From assembly GCA_963920765.1 (NCBI GenBank), contig OY987251.1, forward strand, positions 3,970,501 to 4,034,500: a stretch of DNA of 64,000 nucleotides. Direction: 5' to 3'. Positions 46,814 to 59,989 of this stretch are shown piece by piece (within the stretch, counting starts at the first letter, position 1; every line of letters begins with the position of its first letter). The stretch is from Ulota crispa. Lineage: Eukaryota; Streptophyta; Bryopsida; Orthotrichales; Orthotrichaceae. The translations under genes were made by a program, and so were the position numbers. A model generated the notes under the pieces. It saw only the letters and a list, made by a program, of their open reading frames with translations, was not told the origin of the DNA and ran no database searches.

Positions 46814-47381
46814 AATTACAAATTAGTGATGTAGTATCTGCTTTAGTCCGTAGCTTGGTTGAAGTGTTCAGTTTTCTGAAGTTTCCCCTCAGCATGGTTA
46901 GGAAACGTTTTTGGCAACAAATTGAACTTTCTTTGAACTTTAAGAAGTGGGCCTTGCTTTTTGTGTGTAGAGCAACCTGTTTGCTCTGTTGCGCATAGGA
47001 TTTCTCCACCAAGCCCCAAATTAATTTGCCGGTACTTTGCTCTTTCTGTGCTTTGTGTTGATAACGTTGATTTTAGGGCTTAGAACTCTTGATTATGCCA
47101 TACGAAAACATTTTGTACGGAATGCATTTTTCTCACGTGGAATTTGCCAAGAGGTCAAATACACGCGGTAGACAATTGTACCCTAAACAATAGGTAATCT
47201 TTTCCAAAACCCAAATCCTCACAAGCTTTTGTTCACTTGTTTATGTTTTCTTTTTATTTGCTTGATTAAGAGATCATCACTGCGAGGGTCCTCAGCCTAG
47301 AAACTAGAGCTTGTGGATGACTTAAGGTTAAAAGCCTAAAATGAGAGGATTTGAAAAACCAAGCACAACGAGATTTGGACA
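46814..47381. other. No gene recognised
   Basis: The 3' flank of the hAT pseudogene and spacer. Frames here (46768-46998 +) lie in the wrong frame for the transposase and match nothing. Confidence 0.35.
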
Positions 47382-47530
47382 TTGGTCATGAAGTCTGCTT
47401 CTCCGATTGCCTTGCCATTTTTTCCTCAACCCTCTTTGAAGAATTCTGTGTGCACGAGAACCAGCTGCAAGCAATTCTGGAAAGCAGGAGATTATGAAAG
47501 CCTGGCTGCTGTTACAATGCAACAAGCAGG
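47382..47530 (+). pseudogene. MORC-like N-terminal exon fragment
   Basis: The frame reads to a donor-like AGCAG|GTAAAT at about 47530 and contains SCKQFWKAGDYE, the motif just before the GHKL ATPase domain in plant MORC proteins, which compact and silence chromatin. The residues that normally follow (HPKFLHSNATSHKWA and the ATPase) were not seen downstream, so this is a fragment or its partners are lost. The call rests on one short motif. Confidence 0.4.
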
Positions 47531-47979
47531 TAAATACACCTATTATTATAAGGGTGGGTACTTCTGGTATATTAGTGGTGTATTCAAATGAGAGTGGTTC
47601 TATCAGAACTCTAAACAAGTTTGGTTCTTATGAAATTTGTTGATTGTCACCATTGTTGTCTTCATGTTCATCGATCCATCATATTCTCTGTTTTCCGGGT
47701 TTGCTGTTTACATGCTTTCCTTGTGGTCTTGATTTGATCGCTGCGGGAAAAGTTGCCTGCTTGTGCGACCTTCGATGGGGTGTCTCTTTTGAATATATCA
47801 CTGCACAAGGGGTGCAGTGTTGAAGGTGGTATTAATTCATAGAGTCAAATGAGATGGTGGGTGACCGTGTCTGTTTCTTTTCCGCATAAAGCTGCTTTAT
47901 TTTGTGTATAATGTAGCCGACCTATGGATAGTGTGGAGGTTGTTACTGGTAATGTTAACATGTGGTGTGTACATTGTAG

Positions 47980-49320
47980 GAAGAGGAAGAGCAATTGTTA
48001 GCTGGTCTGAAAGAGGAAAGCCGAACAACAGAAGCGATGCGCAAGTTTGTACAAGTTTGTTTAAGACGAGGAGAGCGATTATTTCTGGAGAGAGGTCCAG
48101 TACGTGCAAAAGCTCAAACTATTGGTACGCACTTATCACAAAATAAGCTGCTGTAAATGATGTCTTTCAGATTACTACTTTATTGTGTGTGTGCGTGTGC
48201 GTGTGGAGGATATAGAATTTGTGGATGCATTTGGTCGTTCGTTTTGCCCTCTTCTCGTACCTCGCGGTAGAGTATATGATTTTGGGACGTCCATGGTGGT
48301 TTAGTTTGGAATTTGGATTTTTTAACCCTACCTTACGATGCTATCGATCCGCTATGGCAGTTGATGGCAGTTGTAAACCTGATGACCTTTGAGTCGGTGT
48401 TGGGATGGGGTTGGGAGTGATGTCTGGTATATTAAGGGACTTAGAATTGAGTGGACTTGTATACAATGCAGCATCTGAGAAATGCGATGGTTAACTCTTA
48501 AAGGACCGAGCTACAGTAGCGTTATTCCTTAAAATGGGAAAACGATGGGTACCATTTTGTTCCTCACCTTAATCCAAAATATTCACCTTAAACAAGATTC
48601 GAAGGTATCAAATTCAGTCTGAGCCACTAAGATTTTTTTCCTCCCAAATTTCTCCTCTGAAGTGAGGACACGTGTACAAAAGAAGATGTTGAGTTTGGTT
48701 GAGCTTGGATTCAAGAGGGCACCTGAATTTCCCAGAATGTAAGCTTTTTATTAAATTAAGGAACAACGTCACAGTATGTACGCTGCTATATAATTGGCAT
48801 TTGCTACTAACAAAAAGTTTTAATTTGGGATCTTGACCACCTCACTAGAACAACATTGATCTATATTCTAACTTCTTTGTTGACCTCAAATGTAATAAAG
48901 GTGTTGATGCACTCCAAATACAAGAAAAATACCCCGTATTGTATTGGTCGCAAAGGGCTGCTCGGATTCTACAAGGGTTAAACACTAATGTCTGACGTGG
49001 TTTTTTGCAAATGATGTCAGCTGCAAAAGGTGGGTTGAGGAACGTGAGTGAAGACGTGAAGAGATATATGTCCATGGTAAGTGTTCCTTGTTGGTGCATA
49101 TCAACATACTCTTATATGAACATATTTTTATAAGCGTTGAAAGCAGTTATCTAAGTTTTGGGTAATATTCGTGAGTACCTGGTTTTGAAAGTTTGTCAAT
49201 AGCAGATGTGAGAGTTTGTGTACCTAGGAATTGACTATTAGCAGGCTGCCAAGGAGCGACTCAGGTCTATGTTGTATGAATCGATAAAGTACTCAAAATA
49301 TGTTAGTTTCATTCATGCAT
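47980..49320 (+). CDS. Unrecognised spliced gene or remnant, charged helical exons
   Basis: An exon at 47980-48124 between ATTGTAG and GTACGC reads EEEEQLLAGLKEESRTTEAM then RKFVQVCLRRGERLFLERGP, a strongly charged amphipathic helix. Smaller candidate exons follow: about 49020-49076 (AKGGLRNVSEDVKRYMSM, then GTAAGT) and about 49240-49300 (QAAKERLRSMLYESIKY). All are coiled-coil-like, but the phase between them was not verified and the interval includes repeat I2. Family unknown. It could be the 3' part of whatever gene the MORC-like exon starts. Confidence 0.3.
48557..48680. repeat. Dispersed repeat I2
   Basis: Diverged copy of 17723-17847; see that entry for shared phrases. Preceded at about 48,493 by TTAACTCTTAAAGGACC, reminiscent of the TTAACCCCTAAAGGACC terminus of family A. 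Confidence 0.55.
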
Positions 49321-50239
49321 ATGCAATCTTTTCTTTTTCAGGTATCTGTTCATGAGTGGTTTTTCCTGCACTTGGTTTGCCTAGGATTCTAATGTTGGTT
49401 GATCTTGTTTTAAATTGGTACAACATATCAAATCAAGATGTGTGGACTGAGAACAACTTTGAATGATTGGACTCACAACTTAGAAATATTCCAAATCTTG
49501 GTTCCTTCTCGTAGCAAGGAAGATTTATTTGATCAGGTTTATTTACAAGCTGTGAATAGTTAACAATGATGATTAAGTCATGTTATGTGATTTACTTCTC
49601 ACTTTAGCATTAGAATTTAAGTGTGTTATGTCAACCTACAGGATCATTGAATTTTCTTTTAAGAAGAAATTGTTGTTTATGTGGTTTTTTCCTCATTTTA
49701 TCATTTGAGTATGTTTCGTTGTTGTGCAGGGTTATTGCATTTGATTTTAAAGAACTCATAAGAAATTTGCATACAAATCAATAATTTGCACTATATGTGG
49801 AGTATGTACTTGCAAAGCGCTTTATGTTGCTTATTTGCACATGCATCTTAGTTGTTATGGCCAGGATTGCTACATCAATTTTTACCTTGGAGCAAAAATA
49901 CACTCCCAATTATAACATTGTAGCCATTTAAATTCTACTCCTTGTCACATCATTTCGCCTCCAATTACATACAAAGAATTTGCCTTCTCGCCTTAATACT
50001 GCTCGTACTATTTGCTTGGAGCCATTTCATATCTCCTTCAAAGTAGAAAGAAACGCCTGTTTGGCAACATATCTCTGGAAAAATGAGCCACTATGGCTGA
50101 CCCTCATAATCGGAAAAAAATGCGCTGGTTTTCACCATTTGGATCAAAGTAATGTAAATTTCTGAATTTTACATAAATCCTCAAATTTTGCCTTGTGGAT
50201 ATGCAAATTTCATGGTCTTCCGGCATTGCGAGATTTTAT
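49321..50239. other. No gene recognised
   Basis: AT-rich spacer with stops in all frames apart from trivial ORFs. Confidence 0.4.
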
Positions 50240-50612
50240 AAAGTATGATTCACACTTTCAATTCATTTGAAAATTCTCCTACACTTACCTAACTTGGTCT
50301 TCTACATGGAAAAAATAAACCTCAATTTTGCGTAGAGCATTATTTTTGATATAGTAACTATCAAAGGTTTTTGAAATTTTTGGGTAGTAGGAAAAAAACA
50401 CTTTTCCTTACTTTTAGATGTCAACATCTCACTCCTCTACATCTAGAATGAGCTGATTTTTTTCTCACAAGTACCTCCCATAGTCTAGGGCAAGATTATG
50501 CGGTTGGATTTTAAAGAAAAACAATTTTTCTACCTTTCTATTCATTCCCCCAAAAGTGGTGGTTTTCAATGACTTTCATACAAAAAAAGGCTTAGAACTT
50601 TAGGGGTTGAGG
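50240..50612. repeat. 3' half copy A4 of element family A
   Basis: Matches the right half of A1 (about 2830-3179): CCTAACTTGGTCTTCTACAT, GAGCTGATTTTTTT, and the end AGAACTTTAGGGGTTGAGG, a mutated GGTCCTTTAGGGGTTAA. The left half is missing. Confidence 0.75.
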
Positions 50613-50637
50613 CAACCTAAATGCACTATTTGGTGTG

Positions 50638-50924
50638 GTACATGCTATGGGCTGAGGTTAGATGGCATGCCATCATGCGTGGCCAAGGCATGCAATTTCA
50701 GCTTTTTCACCCATTTACTACAGGTGATTGAATTTGAGAATTTTGAATTTAGATTTGGATTCAAAGACTTTGGTTTAGTCTAAAACCCAAGAGGAAGATA
50801 CTACTGAACAATATCAAAGTAGGGGTAAATTATTACTCTTACCCGGGTTTGAAATTACTATGATCTTTTTCCACTTTGGTGCCACCATACGGCATGCCAT
50901 CTAACCCCAACCCATGCTATGTAT
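50638..50924. mobile_element. Foldback MITE F3
   Basis: About 287 bp with ends TACATGCTATGGG and CCCATGCTATGTA, and inner matching TTAGATGGCATGCC / GGCATGCCATCTAA. Interior homologous to F1, F2 and F4. No clear target duplication. Confidence 0.65.
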
Positions 50925-51020
50925 GAGTTAATAAACCATGTTACATGCAAATTATGTTGTTTCTTTGTTGCTAGGGTTCACATCTTTTCATTTCCGAATG
51001 ACAAAGTATGAATTAGCAAA

Positions 51021-51430
51021 GGGAATTGATATGCATACCACACTTTCTTGACTATCCCACCACACCTTGGGGTAAACTTTAAATTTCTACCATCAAAAAC
51101 CTAAATTTGAGAATTTGGAATTTAGATTTGGACTCAAAGACCTAGATTTTGTCTAGAACCATAAAAAAATGCTATAATTGAACGACACCCAATGAAAAAG
51201 CTTAGCTTGGGGGAAAAGTATTACTTTTATTTTTGTTTATAAAAAAGATAAGCTTTTTCATTGGGTGTTGTTCAATCAAAACTTTTTTTGTGATTTTAGA
51301 CAAATCACGGTCTCTAAGTCCAAATCTGAATTCTAAATTCTCAAATTCAGGTTTTTGATGATAGAAATCTAAAAGGTACCCTAGGGTGTGGTGGGATAGT
51401 CAAGAAGGTGTGGTACGCATATCAATTCCT
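51021..51430. mobile_element. Foldback MITE F1 with 9-bp target duplication (MULE-like)
   Basis: A 410-bp element that is nearly all inverted repeat: arms 51021-51215 and about 51247-51430 around a 30-bp loop. Ends are GGGAATTGATATGCATACCA and GGTACGCATATCAATTCC. ATTAGCAAA flanks both sides (51012-51020 and 51431-51439). Long TIRs with 9-bp duplications are the pattern of Mutator-like (MULE) elements. Non-coding. Confidence 0.8.
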
Positions 51431-52432
51431 ATTAGCAAAATAATTATTAGAATTTTTTTGTGAAATCTATTAATAATCTCAATAGCACCTCCATAGATGC
51501 ATTATGAAATCTAGTCACCATGGCCCCACATTGTTGTTTTGACCGTAGTAGGGACCCTGGTATCTAAAATTCAAAAAACGTGTATAGCTGTTCGTGTGCA
51601 TGAAATCATTGACAAAGAATAAAGGGAGAAGGGCACTATTGTCATATTGGACATTGTTTTGTCAACTTTTTGTCATCTGAACCACAGTTTCTTTGTAGTG
51701 AAATTCTATTGCAATTATGTGTTTTGATGTTGGTGTAATATGTTTTGTTAAAGTAATTGTATTGTAGTTACATCCTAGTTGTTTTTGGATTCTATTTATT
51801 ACTACTATATCACTAAGAAACAATATCATGACTGACAATAATATTTCTAGCAATGTTTTTCAATCTTTTGTCCATGTAAAATTTTCTTGCCACATTTTGT
51901 TGCCAAAGGCAATAATGCCCATTGCAATAATGTTTTGTGTTGTTGATTTGCATCAAAGATGTATGATCAAAGTTTGCAAGTCATTGTAATTTAATTTTAA
52001 GATTTTTTTTTACACTCATACAAATTATTGTTATACAATTCATGTTTTTAACATTTGTTATATCAACACTTTTTTGTTTCTAAAAATTTCCATTTAAAAA
52101 AAATACATTATTTAGATTAATTTCCATTTTCAACTTTTATAATTTACAAGTATGTGATGTAATAGATTAAAAACATTATTTGCAAAGTCAAGCACCGCAA
52201 ACATCATTGCATATTGCCAATAGTAATTGATTTACAATTGCAATCAATTTCAATACCATTGATATAATTGTGTTATAATTGTTTTCAGTTGCAAATGGAA
52301 AGTGACAAACATTCAATTAATTACATAATTGCACTAAAATTGTAATCAATTGCAATATTATTAATTGCAACTATATTCTAATTATTTTACAATTGTAAAT
52401 AAGTAGTAATAAACATGCAATCAAAAAAACAA

Positions 52433-52839
52433 GGGAATTGATATATGCACACCCATGGTTTGATATATGCACACATGAGGGATTGAGGGGAGAGATAAAT
52501 TTTAGATATTTATCATCAACAAGCTGAATTTAGGAAGTTTGAATTTGGATTTCAATATGGAGACCTTGATTTAGTCTAGATCCATAAAGAAAGTTACAAC
52601 TCAATAACGTCTAATGGAAAAGCTTAGTTAGAGGGCAAATTATTATCTTTATCCTTGTTTGTAAAGAAAACTAAGCTTTTCCATTGGGCATTGTTCAATT
52701 GTATCCTTCTTTGTGGTTATAGGCAAAATCAAGATCTCTAAGTTGAAATCTAAATTCAAACTTTCCAAATTCAGCTTGTTGATGATATATATCTAAAATT
52801 TACCCTCCCCCTCTCTAGATGTACATTTATCAAATCCTG
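52433..52839. mobile_element. Foldback MITE F2
   Basis: The same family as F1: GGGAATTGATATATGCACAC at the left, TTATCAAATCC at the right, arms meeting around AAAAGCTTAGTTAGAGG / CTAAGCTTTTCCATTGGGC. Arms are more diverged and no duplication is evident, so it is older than F1. Confidence 0.7.
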
Positions 52840-52999
52840 GATATGCAAACAATTGCACTATAACTAACAACAACTTAATAATATTTAAAGCTTTCAATAG
52901 AAGTTATTATTAATACAAACTAGTTTACACACCCGTTGTACCAACGGAGGCAACAAAAATATCCTTGCAATAAACAAATTGCACAATAGCAATCTTATC

Positions 53000-53335
53000 C
53001 CTATGCCTCCTATTCATGTGCCCCCTATCTTTCTGCCCCCTATCCCTGAGCCCCCTATTCCCGTGCCTCCTAACTCCATGCCCCCTATCCTTATGCCCTC
53101 TATCCCCATGCCCTCTATCCTTGTGCCTTCCTATCTCCATGCCCCTTGTCCCCATGTCCTCTTATCTCCATGCGCCCCTATCTCCATGCCCCATATTCAT
53201 GTGTTCCCTATCCATGTGTCCCTTATCCATGTGCCCTCCTATCCTTTGTGCCCCCTATTCATGTGTCTTCCTATCCCTATGCTCCCTATCCTTGTGCCCC
53301 CCTATCTCGTGCCCCTTTATCTCCATGTCCCCCTT
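53000..53335. repeat. C-rich minisatellite, 15-18-bp unit
   Basis: About 20 tandem variants of CCCCCTATCCCTGTG / ATGCCCCCTATCC. Strong strand asymmetry (C/T rich on +). Three overlapping frames stay open across it (Met-Pro-Pro-Ile/Leu repeats) because the unit lacks stops; there is no evidence of a protein. Confidence 0.9.
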
Positions 53336-53339
53336 TGGC

Positions 53340-56095
53340 CAAGAGAAAGTTGTGGTGCAATTGCCAGTGACCTCTTGTTAACATTTAGTGAAACGAACAA
53401 AAGAGAGTGTGCTCTTATTGGCTAAAGAAAATGTAAAAGGTGCAACTTGTTAAATAGAAAATATAAAAGGTGCAACAATAGAATACGTAAAAGATGCAAC
53501 TTGTTAAATAAAAAATATATAAAAGACACAACTTACATGCATGGAATGCAACTCATAGTTGCACTCAAACTCTTTATTTTTCATCCAAAATGGGGTCTTG
53601 GGATTCTTCTAAAGATATAGATATATAGTTTTTTTTAAATTACCCTAATTGTTTTGAAGTAGTTTGTTTCATAAAAATTACCATCACCAACAACTGCTTA
53701 TTTCCTTTGATACTATTTACAAAATTCGTAGAATATTAATATAGTTTTTTTAAATTTAGGTATTCAATCTAAATTATTTAAGGTTATGATCTAAAATTTA
53801 CATTGAAGATTTTGCATATTAATAAATTTCAATAAGTATAAATTAAAACATCACCAATAGCACTATTATTTAATTATGCATATTTGTTTGTTATTTTTAT
53901 TTGTTATTTGTATAAGTATGAAGCTTCAAAAATGTCAATTTAGTAAATATTAATGTCAATTGGAGTTTGAAAGTTAAATTGGTAGTAAAAGAAACTTAAA
54001 GTAAGGTGAGTTTATTTTTAAAATGAAATAATTGCCTTGAAATTTTTCTTTGTTCATTGATTTTTTAATTTCATAAATTATTTTAGAATAATGAATCAAT
54101 GAACTTCTCCAAAACAATTGCCATTGATTTTAATTAATTGACCTTTCTATAGTTGATAAATCATTGGTTTTATTTATCAAAATCAATTTTCCAAATTTTC
54201 CAAATTTCCAAAATTTCAAAAAAAGATTTTGAAGTTATGAAAGGTTTAAAAACATATTCATATTTTTAAATATAATATTGAAGTAAAATAATAAAAAATT
54301 ATAATACGTTTTAAATGTTATGTAATCCAAAATTAAAATCATGTTTTAGACCAAAATATTTATTGAGAGTAATGCATCATCTAAAATTTTTCTTTGTTCT
54401 TCTTATTTTTTAGAAAATCACAAAAAGTAATAATCTAATGCTTCAATTTTAAAAAGTCCAATTTAGATATGTAAATAATATCAAATGTTGTTATTAAATT
54501 TACAACAATCTTTGAATTTAAATGCTACTTTATTGACTAGAAATCTAATGCAATTAATAATAATAATCAATGTATTAAAAGACACAGATATATAAAATTA
54601 TCACAAATTTTGTTTGCCTAGTTTATAAGTTGCATTTCTAAGCTTCATCACCTTAACCTTGTAATGTACTTTAAAACTTACAAGAAGCTAAACTATATTG
54701 GAATAGAAATATTAAAAGAAATAGTACCACTGAAAGTTTATGATTATAGTTTTTGAAACTTGAAAAGAATTATGTTCCAAATAATGCTAATATTACAAGT
54801 TAGTTATTTTTTAAGATAGAAGATCAAGAGTTCACAAAATTTCACTTATTTCTTCTAAAATAATTCACTACATTAAAATATTCAATGTTAAAACTTTAAA
54901 TATTACAAACTAATTTTTTTTTAATGCTTCACAATTTGGCTTTTAAAATGTAAGTAGTTCATTTTGAGGTTAAAATGTGTTTTAAGAACATTTGTAATGT
55001 CAAATTTGCCAAAGACAGATTTTCCTTGGAATTATAAAAGCACGCAACTCTAAAATCAAGTTATATATTTAGACTTAATCACTTGAAGAAAAATATGCAT
55101 TACATGACTATGCCACAACAATTGCATAACAACTACAAAATTGTGATTAAATTATTTTGTAGTCATTTCACAATTGTTATATAGTATTGAAATGTTGTGC
55201 AATTGTGGCCTAGTTGTTTATTGCTTGTTTTCTTCTAGTGTATGTGGACTCTTAATTCATATTAAGGTTGGTAGTTTAGAGGGTGGAGATGTGGCCGCCA
55301 CCCTTGAACCCTAGCATCCAAGGATAAAAAAGCTTGTGTGGTTCCTCTCTTCCACTCATTCTTCTCACTTGTAGGCAAAGCTATGCCAAGTTTTATTGGG
55401 AATGAAAGTCCCTTCTTTTTTGTATTAGCTTGTTTCATTTGCTTGCTGTAAGTTCAATTTTGATCTTTATTTTTTGAATTTTTTAAAGTTCTTCTTTGTG
55501 CTAGTAGCTTTCCAATGACACCAAGCATGCTAGATTTTGAGTTTTGAGGAGTTTTTGGTAGATTTTTTAGTCAAAGAATGTCTACCACAATGGCAATTTT
55601 CAATCCAACTTCAAAAATCCACATCTTGGTGAGTTTTAACTCAATTTTTGTGCAAATTTGTAAGCTAGATATGTGGTAGAGTCTGGTTTTTGAAAAAGCT
55701 TGAAACTCTTATGTCAAATTTTGTTAGTGAAATATTGATTGGCTCTTGAATGCATAGTGGTTTTCAGCTCTATGAGTGCAATTTGGTAGTTTTCAGAAAA
55801 TCATATCTCATTATGTATATAGAATCTTGTGATGTGGCTTATATGGTAGCTAATCCTTGTTAATCTAAATTTCAAAAGTGGTTTTTTGCAACTTTTAGGT
55901 TCCTTTTGAAGTTTTGACAAGAGTTTAGAGAAAGTAGGGTTTGTGTGCTTATATCATGCAATTAGCAAGAGTTTGCAATTTATAGAAGCACAATATGTAA
56001 TTAGAGTGCAACTATAGTAGATTTGAGGATTTAGATTAATTTCTATTGCAATTGGTTTGCAATTGAATTTCAATGTATTGACTACCAATTTTTAC
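53340..56095. other. Very AT-rich, no gene recognised
   Basis: No ORF above trivial length, and no splice-consistent motif. A stretch at 55.25-55.45 kb is slightly richer in GC. Possibly the body of an old, degraded retroelement, but no RT, integrase or LTR was recognised. Confidence 0.4.
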
Positions 56096-56775
56096 AAATA
56101 ATCTATGACCTTGTCGAAATTAGTTGTCAACTGTATTACAACTGGTTATCAACTATGCTACAACTGTAGCATTCCTTTGTTGTAGTGATGCTGCATCCCT
56201 TTACAATTGCATTACAATTACATAACAATTGCATTACATTTGCATTACAATTGCATTCCAGTTGTGTTATTGGATTTTTTCATGTGAAACTGTTGGATAC
56301 AATTGAATAGCAACTAAAACTTGTTGACTTTTTTTTGTTTGTTGTTGTATGGTAGTGGTAAGCATGATTGTAACTACTTAGTGTACATTTTCCTACAACA
56401 AATAATTACTACAAAATACTTACAAAACAAGTAGAGAACAACGAAGTAAGTGTTAAAATAGTTAGATATCAAAATTTACAAAATGAGTAAATAACCACAA
56501 CACGACAACACCCCAATTAAATTACAACTATATTACAATTGTGCTACAATTACACAACAACTACACTACAACTACATAACAATTACATTACAACTATATA
56601 TCAACCAAATCACGACTGCATTACAATCACACTACAACTACATTACAACTAAACATTATCTACACCTAAATCAAACTATAGCTTGACTACAACTTCACAA
56701 TAATTTATTACAACTAAATAACAACTCCATAACAACTGCACTATGATTGCACTACAATTGTCTTACAAATGTGCC
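56096..56775. repeat. Degenerate ~10-bp repeat field (ATTACAACTA / ACAATTGC)
   Basis: Two fields (56096-56285 and 56516-56765) of closely spaced ATTACAACTAC, ATAACAATTGC and TACAATTGCATT variants at about 10-11-bp intervals. Looser examples lie at 52.15-52.40 and 55.12-55.21 kb. AT-rich simple-sequence DNA with near-helical periodicity. Confidence 0.7.
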
Positions 56776-59559
56776 CAACATGTGACATTTTTTTTTTTTA
56801 GATTAGGTAAACAGAATCATTAAAATTTGATCTTAACAAATGAAAATTTGACACTTAGCACTGCATGGGCCACTCTGACAAGCATATGTCAAAAAAATTA
56901 ATGCATCATTAGAAACTATGCTAAAGATTTCTTGCCCCAAAAGAAAAAGAAAGGCAAGGGGGCTGAGGCAAAGAATGTTTTGAAGGGCAAGGGATGATTT
57001 ATATGTGGATGACAAATTTGTAGTCGTAAAAATCTAATTAACTACATATTAGTCATGGACCACTAGAACTTGACTCAAAGACAACTAGATTAGCATAATG
57101 ACTAAAAACAGTCATTTAAAAGTCATGCCTTGTCCTATGTGACTCTTAAGCTGTTGTGAAGTGACAATTGTTTAAACCTCAAATCCGACTAGTGTCTTAA
57201 ACTTTTAAAGATCTCCTCTAATATTGCATGTACTTTGCATTAATTTGCATACTAATGTTTTGTAAATACCTCTTCATGTTTTGTAAGAATCTCTTTCCAA
57301 GCTTTGCAAGTCTTATCAATTTTTAGGTTTATATTCATTGACTTTAGATAGTCCATACATAGCTAGAACTAGCATATGTCATGTTATGAATTTTTGATAT
57401 TTTGAATACAAAAAACTGAAATTCAAAATTTAGAGTTTCAGATTAGAATTTGGCATATAGCAATTCAGGTTTTTTAAATAATGAAACTTACTTCTCCAAC
57501 GTGTACCATCCTCAATGAATCAACTTTATTGTCAAGCACATCCTAGCATTATGGATTTCTTTTTGCAAAGTATCCTCCACTCAAGTTGAGTTCTTGGAAA
57601 AGCTCAACCTAAACCATGACATTGCCCTCAAGATCTGGGGCTAATATATCTACTCCTTTTTGGAAAAATGTGCACTAGTGTTCTAATTTCCTCATACAAC
57701 AAAACAAGCAACCATATCAAAATAAGAGACACCTTAACCTTTTGCATTTCATAGCTCCTCAAGCATTGGTAGAATTGCAACCATCTACTTGATTGGAGTA
57801 ATTCATCTTGCATCAATAGCTTTTCACTTCCAATCACAACTTGACTAAGGTGTCCAAAGCTATTAGGAGGTTTCAGGAGGTTTCAAAGTTAGAAAAGTGT
57901 ATCATTCAACAATACAAGTGTAATTTAACATAGACTTGTCATGGTAAACTAAATCTTGGAGTTGAAGTAGCATTTTACAACATAGGAGACACACCCAAGC
58001 AAGCAATTTTCTTAACCTCTTGGAAATGAAGAAACTAGACAATAAAATTAGGCCAAATTATTAAGCTGTTTTTATTACCTAATAAATAGTAGACCATCTT
58101 TCATAAAAGTTTGCATAGTACACCAATTGTTTATCTCAACTTTGAAACCTCATTTTTGCATAAGAGGATAGCAATCTAGAGCTTGCAATTTTGTGAGATT
58201 CAAATGCCATCTCTAGCCATTTGCAATTGGAATTTGTTTAGTCATATGATATAATTAACTACTTACAAACTATTTGTGTATTTATGGACTTTCTATATCT
58301 TATAATATTTGAAGATTTTTGCATATTTTGCACGTATCTCTGGGTGTTTTGCAAACATCTTCTAATCTCTTCCAAACCAAAACATATTCTAAATATTTCT
58401 TTTATGGCATTTGAATATACTAAGGCATTTTATAAAATCTAAACTATGCAAAGTCCACAAACAATAATTGGAATGCAAAGCATCTTATGAAACTTGTGCA
58501 AAACATCAAGAGATGGACATAGTACATTAGGAAGTGTGTACAAAACACCCAAAGATTTGTATTCTTCAACATGAAAAGATCTCCTTATGTTTTGCATACA
58601 AAATCTATAATTACATGAATAGTCCAAACTTAGTTGAATATGGAAATAAAGTCATTTCTAATTTATTTATTATGGATTAAAGACTTAAGATAGTTTACAA
58701 GTAATTAAACATACCTTGATGACAATTGCAAACCAAAAAGCATCTCTCTTTGAGATTTTTTGCAACTATGTAGATTCCATATGCACTGCATTGTTTTAAA
58801 CATCCGTGTCTTGAGTTGGTATACTTTGTATGAGATTGCATGCTTATGTCAGCTTTTGCATCTTGTCTTGCTTTTGTTGCTCAACAGCTTGAAGCTCCTT
58901 CACTCTTTCCTACAACAAGGTCTCCACAAAAGTGTGTTGACAAACCTGGGAATCTTGCTTCTTGGGATTTTGTTTGCATTTTGAAAACCTTGGCAAACAA
59001 GGGAGACATGTAAAGGCATTGACCTAAGTAAATTGCTAAGGATGTAGACAATTCAATCATGAGCAACATCTAAACATGCTCCCAACCCTTTGCATGCAAG
59101 ATCACCCACAACCATCTACACATGAAGGGGGAGTAGGCTTAAAGTCAATTTCTTTCAAAGTTATCAAAGATTGTCATTTCTAATTGTGCACAAAACAAAA
59201 CAATGTACAAAAGATGGATGAACTATAAGTCCTTCAAGCTGAAAACAATAGAAGGCTCACTTTGGAGACTAACTGTCAATTGTACTTATAACTTCCAAAA
59301 ATTAACCACAATACTTTTAAAAAAAACATCTATAAATTCAATTTGTAGATTCAAAATTTGTAAAATGTTCTTTTTGCTTTCTTCTAAGACATTTTTCTCC
59401 TATCTTTAAAGCTTCCAAACATGGGTTTTCATTTGAAGATGCTAGATTTTTGGAGTCACTTGTATGTTCCTCAATATGTCCTCATTATTTGAATATGATG
59501 ATTTTAGTCAATCCAAGCATTTACTATGCTCCAAAATGAAAAGTTTGTATTTATGTTTG
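56776..59559. other. No gene recognised
   Basis: AT-rich with short ORFs only on both strands. Minus-strand frames around 57.6-57.8 kb lack recognisable domains. Confidence 0.4.
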
Positions 59560-59965
59560 GCACTATTTATGGTTTGTATCTCTAAGCATGATATTTTGTT
59601 TACTTGTTGAAAAGCTAGTTAAAAAATAAAAATATATATTTTATAGAATTTGGGCCTATCACAAGTTTAACGGAATCTTTTATAGCACAATTTTGTATTA
59701 CTTAAGAGGGTTCATTTTAGCATGGATGATGTGCTTATGGATGTTTCCTACATATCTATGGAGATCAAACTTCAAAAATTCATCACCAATGTTTTTCAAT
59801 CAATCATCATGTAATCCCATGAACTTCTTACAAATTAATTCACAAAAAATGGAGTTTTGACTTTTAGGAACTAAAACTTGGTATGCTAGTTTGAGATTGC
59901 ATGAGGATGCAATGATAATTTTTTTGACAAAAATAAACCAACTATACTCCACATTTCACCCGAAA
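59560..59965. repeat. One-arm copy B3 of foldback family B
   Basis: Matches the right arms of B1 and B2: GTGCTTATGGATGTTTCCTA, AAAATTCATCACCAA, CAATCAATCATCATGTAA, then AACTAAAACTTGGTATGC. The opposing arm is absent, so this is a solo arm or a deleted copy. Confidence 0.65.
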
Positions 59966-59989
59966 AAATGAGTGGCTGAAAAAGGTAGT

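Noticed and set aside
52979..53425. 148-codon Pro-rich frame
   Set aside because: Produced by the C-rich minisatellite; other frames are equally open and there is no start context or splice evidence.
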